Source: Streptomyces sp. NBS 14/10 (GTDB lineage: Bacteria > Actinomycetota > Actinomycetes > Streptomycetales > Streptomycetaceae). From it: 7,350 nt of DNA. Shown here one piece after another: positions 5,931 to 7,350 of this stretch. The first letter of the stretch is position 1; every line of letters starts with the position of its first letter. The DNA is taken from contig NZ_NCSM01000094.1 of NCBI RefSeq assembly GCF_002224125.1, forward strand, positions 1-7,350. Reading direction: 5' to 3'. The position numbers and the translations under genes are program-made. Under the pieces are notes generated by a model, which was not told where the DNA came from, did no database searches, and was given only the letters and a program-made list of their open reading frames with translations.

Positions 5931-6533
5931 TCAGACCGCGTCCGCGGGGATGAGTAGCGCGTTGATCGCGGCGGTGCGGATGGTCGTCGCGACGATGTCG
6001 GGATCGAGGCCGCTGTTGAACTGGGGTACCGCGTTGATCATCGAGAAGACGGCGTGTGTGAGAACGCGGGTCTGCGCGTCTGACAGGTCGGGCCGCAGCC
6101 GGGTGACCAGTCCGCTCCACTCTTCGGCGTAGAGGCGCATCATGCGCCGCATGCGATGACGCTCGTCTTCCGGGACGTTGTGTTCGTTCTTCAGGAACAC
6201 CAGCGTGGACGGAACGTTCTGGAGACTGCGTTTGATGTGGTAATCGATCATCTCCTCGAGTGCCTTGCGTGGATCCGTCACCTCGGCTGCCGTCTTGCGG
6301 GCATGAGCCAGCAGTTCGCTGAGCGGATCCTCGAGCACGGCGATCAGCAACGCCTGCTTACTCGCGAAGTGCCGGTAGAGCGCGGGGCCGGTCACACCGG
6401 CACGCGCGCCGATCATCTCAGTGGTGACCGCATCGAAGGCACGCTCGTTGAACAACTCTCCGGCGACCTTGATCAGCACCTGCCGACGGGTGGCGCGGGG
6501 GGATGCGGTACGGGGGGTAGGTGAGCTCGACAC
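5931..6533 (-). CDS. TetR/AcrR-family transcriptional regulator
   Basis: A 200-residue cytoplasmic repressor of normal TetR length. The N-terminal DNA-binding domain covers about residues 15-65: helix 1 (RRQVLIKVAGELFNERAFD, 16-34) and the helix-turn-helix TTEMIGARAGVTGPALYRHF (37-56) followed by the typical SKQALL. The C-terminal ligand and dimer domain is all helical and not diagnostic; similar proteins in actinobacteria respond to acyl-CoA or aromatic acids. The start is GTG at 6533, with no Shine-Dalgarno upstream but a -10 six bases before it, suggesting a leaderless mRNA. It lies between the creatininase and ligase genes on the same strand. Likely targets are its own promoter and possibly the palindrome at 221-236; this is inference. 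Confidence 0.93.
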   Translation of the reverse strand: MSSSPTPRTASPRATRRQVLIKVAGELFNERAFDAVTTEMIGARAGVTGPALYRHFASKQALLIAVLEDPLSELLAHARKTAAEVTDPRKALEEMIDYHIKRSLQNVPSTLVFLKNEHNVPEDERHRMRRMMRLYAEEWSGLVTRLRPDLSDAQTRVLTHAVFSMINAVPQFNSGLDPDIVATTIRTAAINALLIPADAV

Positions 6534-6550
6534 ATCTAAAGTCTAGTCTA
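6534..6550 (-). promoter_or_regulatory. Leaderless TetR promoter with CTAGACTAG motif
   Basis: On the minus strand, TAGACT (6545-6540) is followed by six bases and then the GTG start, the spacing expected for a leaderless actinobacterial transcript. It overlaps CTAGACTAG, a 9-bp palindrome centred on A at 6546, and the direct repeat GTCTAGTCTA on the other strand, which could be an autoregulatory operator. The upstream part runs into the end of the creatininase gene, and I see no strong -35. Confidence 0.45.
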
Positions 6551-7208
6551 GGTGAGCGGCCGATAACGTGCCCTTGCGTGTTCCGCGAGCAGGTCGGCCA
6601 CCGCGGTCAGACAGGCGGAGCCCAGCTCAGACGACATGCCACGCGGATCACCGAGCACCCCGCTGGGTGCGACTGCCTTGACACCGTCAGTGAATGCGCG
6701 GGCAAGCAACGCGTCATCCATGGGCCCGGTGAAACCTGCGGCGGCGCGATCGTTCCTCACGGCGTCCGGCCGCACCGCTAGCATGATCGAACTTTCGGCC
6801 ACGTCGGCATGGCCTCCGACGTGGTCGGCCAGGCCGGCGACGCGTTGAGCAGCATCGCGCCACGCGCGGAGGACCGCTGCCGAGTCTGCGAACGCGATGA
6901 CATCCAGGTCGGAGGGAAGCCGCGCGGCGAGCTTCGGCTCGATGTCACTGAGCGCCGGGTAGCGTTCCGGCGAAGCCCAGGTGGTGCGAAGAGCAGCCGA
7001 TCCGCACCGTCGGTAGCACCAGCGCGTCGCCAAGCCGCTCGGCGACAAGAACGCCCAGTCGATCGGCGTGATCGCTGTCGTCCGACATCGGCAGGTGCGC
7101 ACCGTGCTGCTCCGTGGCGCCCAGCGGCAAGACCACCGTACGCATACCGCTCGCGATGGCACTCGCGATGTCAGGCGACGACAAACGCTCAATCCGCAAC
7201 TCGCTCAC
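6548..7208 (-). pseudogene. Creatininase-family amidohydrolase with an internal deletion
   Basis: The family hydrolyses cyclic or linear amides with two metal ions. The N-terminal part (about 83 residues from the GTG at 7208) has the family start LPLGATEQHGAHLP with metal-ligand-type Glu33, His35 and a following Asp-rich segment, and ends at SSHHLGFAGTL. The C-terminal part (about 136 residues, 6958-6548) lies in another frame and has PALSDIEPKLAARLP and GGHADVAESSIML, typical of the second half. The segment that normally joins them, about 39 residues including NGHGGN with a further metal ligand, is missing, and the frame changes at the junction (about 6958-6962). So this is a deletion of roughly 116-118 bp, not a sequencing slip, and the product should be inactive. 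The start is supported by the GGAGGAGGAG site nine bases upstream. Confidence 0.85.
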
Positions 7209-7214
7209 GTGTGG

Positions 7215-7298
7215 TCACTCCTCCTCCTGCGCCTGCTCGGCCAGTACCTCGCGGATGCGTCACCACTCGACGGATGGGGAGAGGCTCGCGGTCGAGAC
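7215..7298 (-). pseudogene. 3' remnant of a gene upstream of creatininase
   Basis: The minus frame from 7298 reads VSTASLSPSVEW, then a TGA at 7262-7260, then RIREVLAEQAQEEE and a final TGA at 7217-7215. Third positions are G or C in nearly every codon on both sides of the internal stop, and the peptide looks like a helical protein C terminus in which TGG became TGA. The last codons (GAG GAG GAG) double as the ribosome-binding site of the creatininase gene, the usual arrangement inside an operon. Its upstream part is cut off by the right-end repeat module. I do not recognise the protein. Confidence 0.45.
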
Positions 7299-7306
7299 TC
7301 ACGCAC

Positions 7307-7322
7307 GTTAATCGTAAATAAC
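7307..7322. promoter_or_regulatory. GTTA-N8-TAAC dyad, site 4
   Basis: GTTAATCGTAAATAAC matches site 3 at 13 of 16 positions. It lies 17 bases inside the GGGCCTTGACC core of the right end, mirroring site 1 on the left. It is about 100 bp upstream of the creatininase start, so it could also act as an operator for the minus-strand genes. Confidence 0.5.
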
Positions 7323-7350
7323 GCCTACGCCCTCTCCCTGGGCCTTGACC
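7319..7350 (-). repeat. Right terminal inverted repeat
   Basis: Inverted counterpart of 1-32 (30 of 32 identical, outer 22 perfect). It ends in TTGACC reading out of the window, a potential outward -35 box. Confidence 0.85.

Larger units (their letters stand above)
1..7350. mobile_element. Possible transposase-less unit bounded by terminal inverted repeats
   Basis: The outermost bases of the window are inverted copies of each other (30 of 32 bases), and the interior holds only passenger-type metabolic genes, all reading inward from the ends. This is the architecture of a mobile insertion cassette, which moves with a transposase supplied in trans. No transposase, resolvase or recombinase is seen in any frame. 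The ends do not start with the GGGG usual for Tn3-family repeats, and I do not recognise the IS family. No flanking sequence is present, so a target-site duplication cannot be tested. Alternatives are contig ends lying in a dispersed repeat, or promoter modules shared by neighbouring operons. The inverted ends are observed; mobility is inferred. Confidence 0.4.

Noticed and set aside
1..7350. A complete linear plasmid with terminal inverted repeats
   Set aside because: No replication or partition gene is present, and the ends lack the series of palindromes with GCTxCGC-type loops known from actinomycete telomeres.
1..7350. CRISPR array or defence system
   Set aside because: No regularly spaced repeats and no Cas-like or toxin-antitoxin reading frames were seen.

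Overview
The base composition, the codon choice (G or C at most third positions), the GTG starts and a probable leaderless promoter all point to a high-GC actinobacterium (Rhodococcus, Mycolicibacterium, Gordonia or Pseudonocardia type). The gene set looks like a small catabolic and uptake island: a flavin reductase, a VOC-fold protein, an MHS-type permease, an acyl-CoA ligase, a TetR regulator and a creatininase-family amidohydrolase. No transposase, integrase or replication gene is visible.

The two ends of the window are inverted copies of one another. Positions 1-32 match the reverse complement of 7319-7350 at 30 of 32 bases, the outermost 22 being identical. Just inside each copy is a GTTA-N8-TAAC dyad. 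A third, diverged copy of the same module lies at about 154-200. It carries the TTGACC that serves as the -35 of a strong predicted promoter at 195-223, whose -10 overlaps a fourth dyad, GTTATTGGTCAATAAC. The window may therefore be a passenger-only unit bounded by terminal inverted repeats (a mobile-insertion-cassette-like element), with a roughly 200-bp mini-element at its left end. Alternatively, the shared pieces may be regulatory modules of one regulon.

Layout: from the left end, the plus strand carries a hypothetical protein (256-549), a flavin reductase (542-1042) and a VOC protein (1096-1455), closely packed. Positions 1456-1860 hold possible gene debris. The minus strand, read inward from the right end, carries the tail of a lost gene (7298-7215), an internally deleted creatininase (7208-6548), a TetR regulator (6533-5931), a frameshifted acyl-CoA ligase (5685-3857), a roughly 700-bp gap with a 13-bp tandem repeat, and an intact permease (3159-1861) that meets the VOC gene tail to tail.

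Two genes are clearly broken: the ligase by a one-base frame change plus a P-loop Gly-to-Glu change, and the creatininase by loss of its central NGHGGN region. A 63-bp leader containing the ribosome-binding site and start codon is duplicated in inverted orientation ahead of the VOC gene and the ligase gene (57 of 63 identical). Together these suggest a cluster assembled by duplication and rearrangement that is now partly decaying, while the flavin reductase, VOC protein, permease and TetR genes remain intact.
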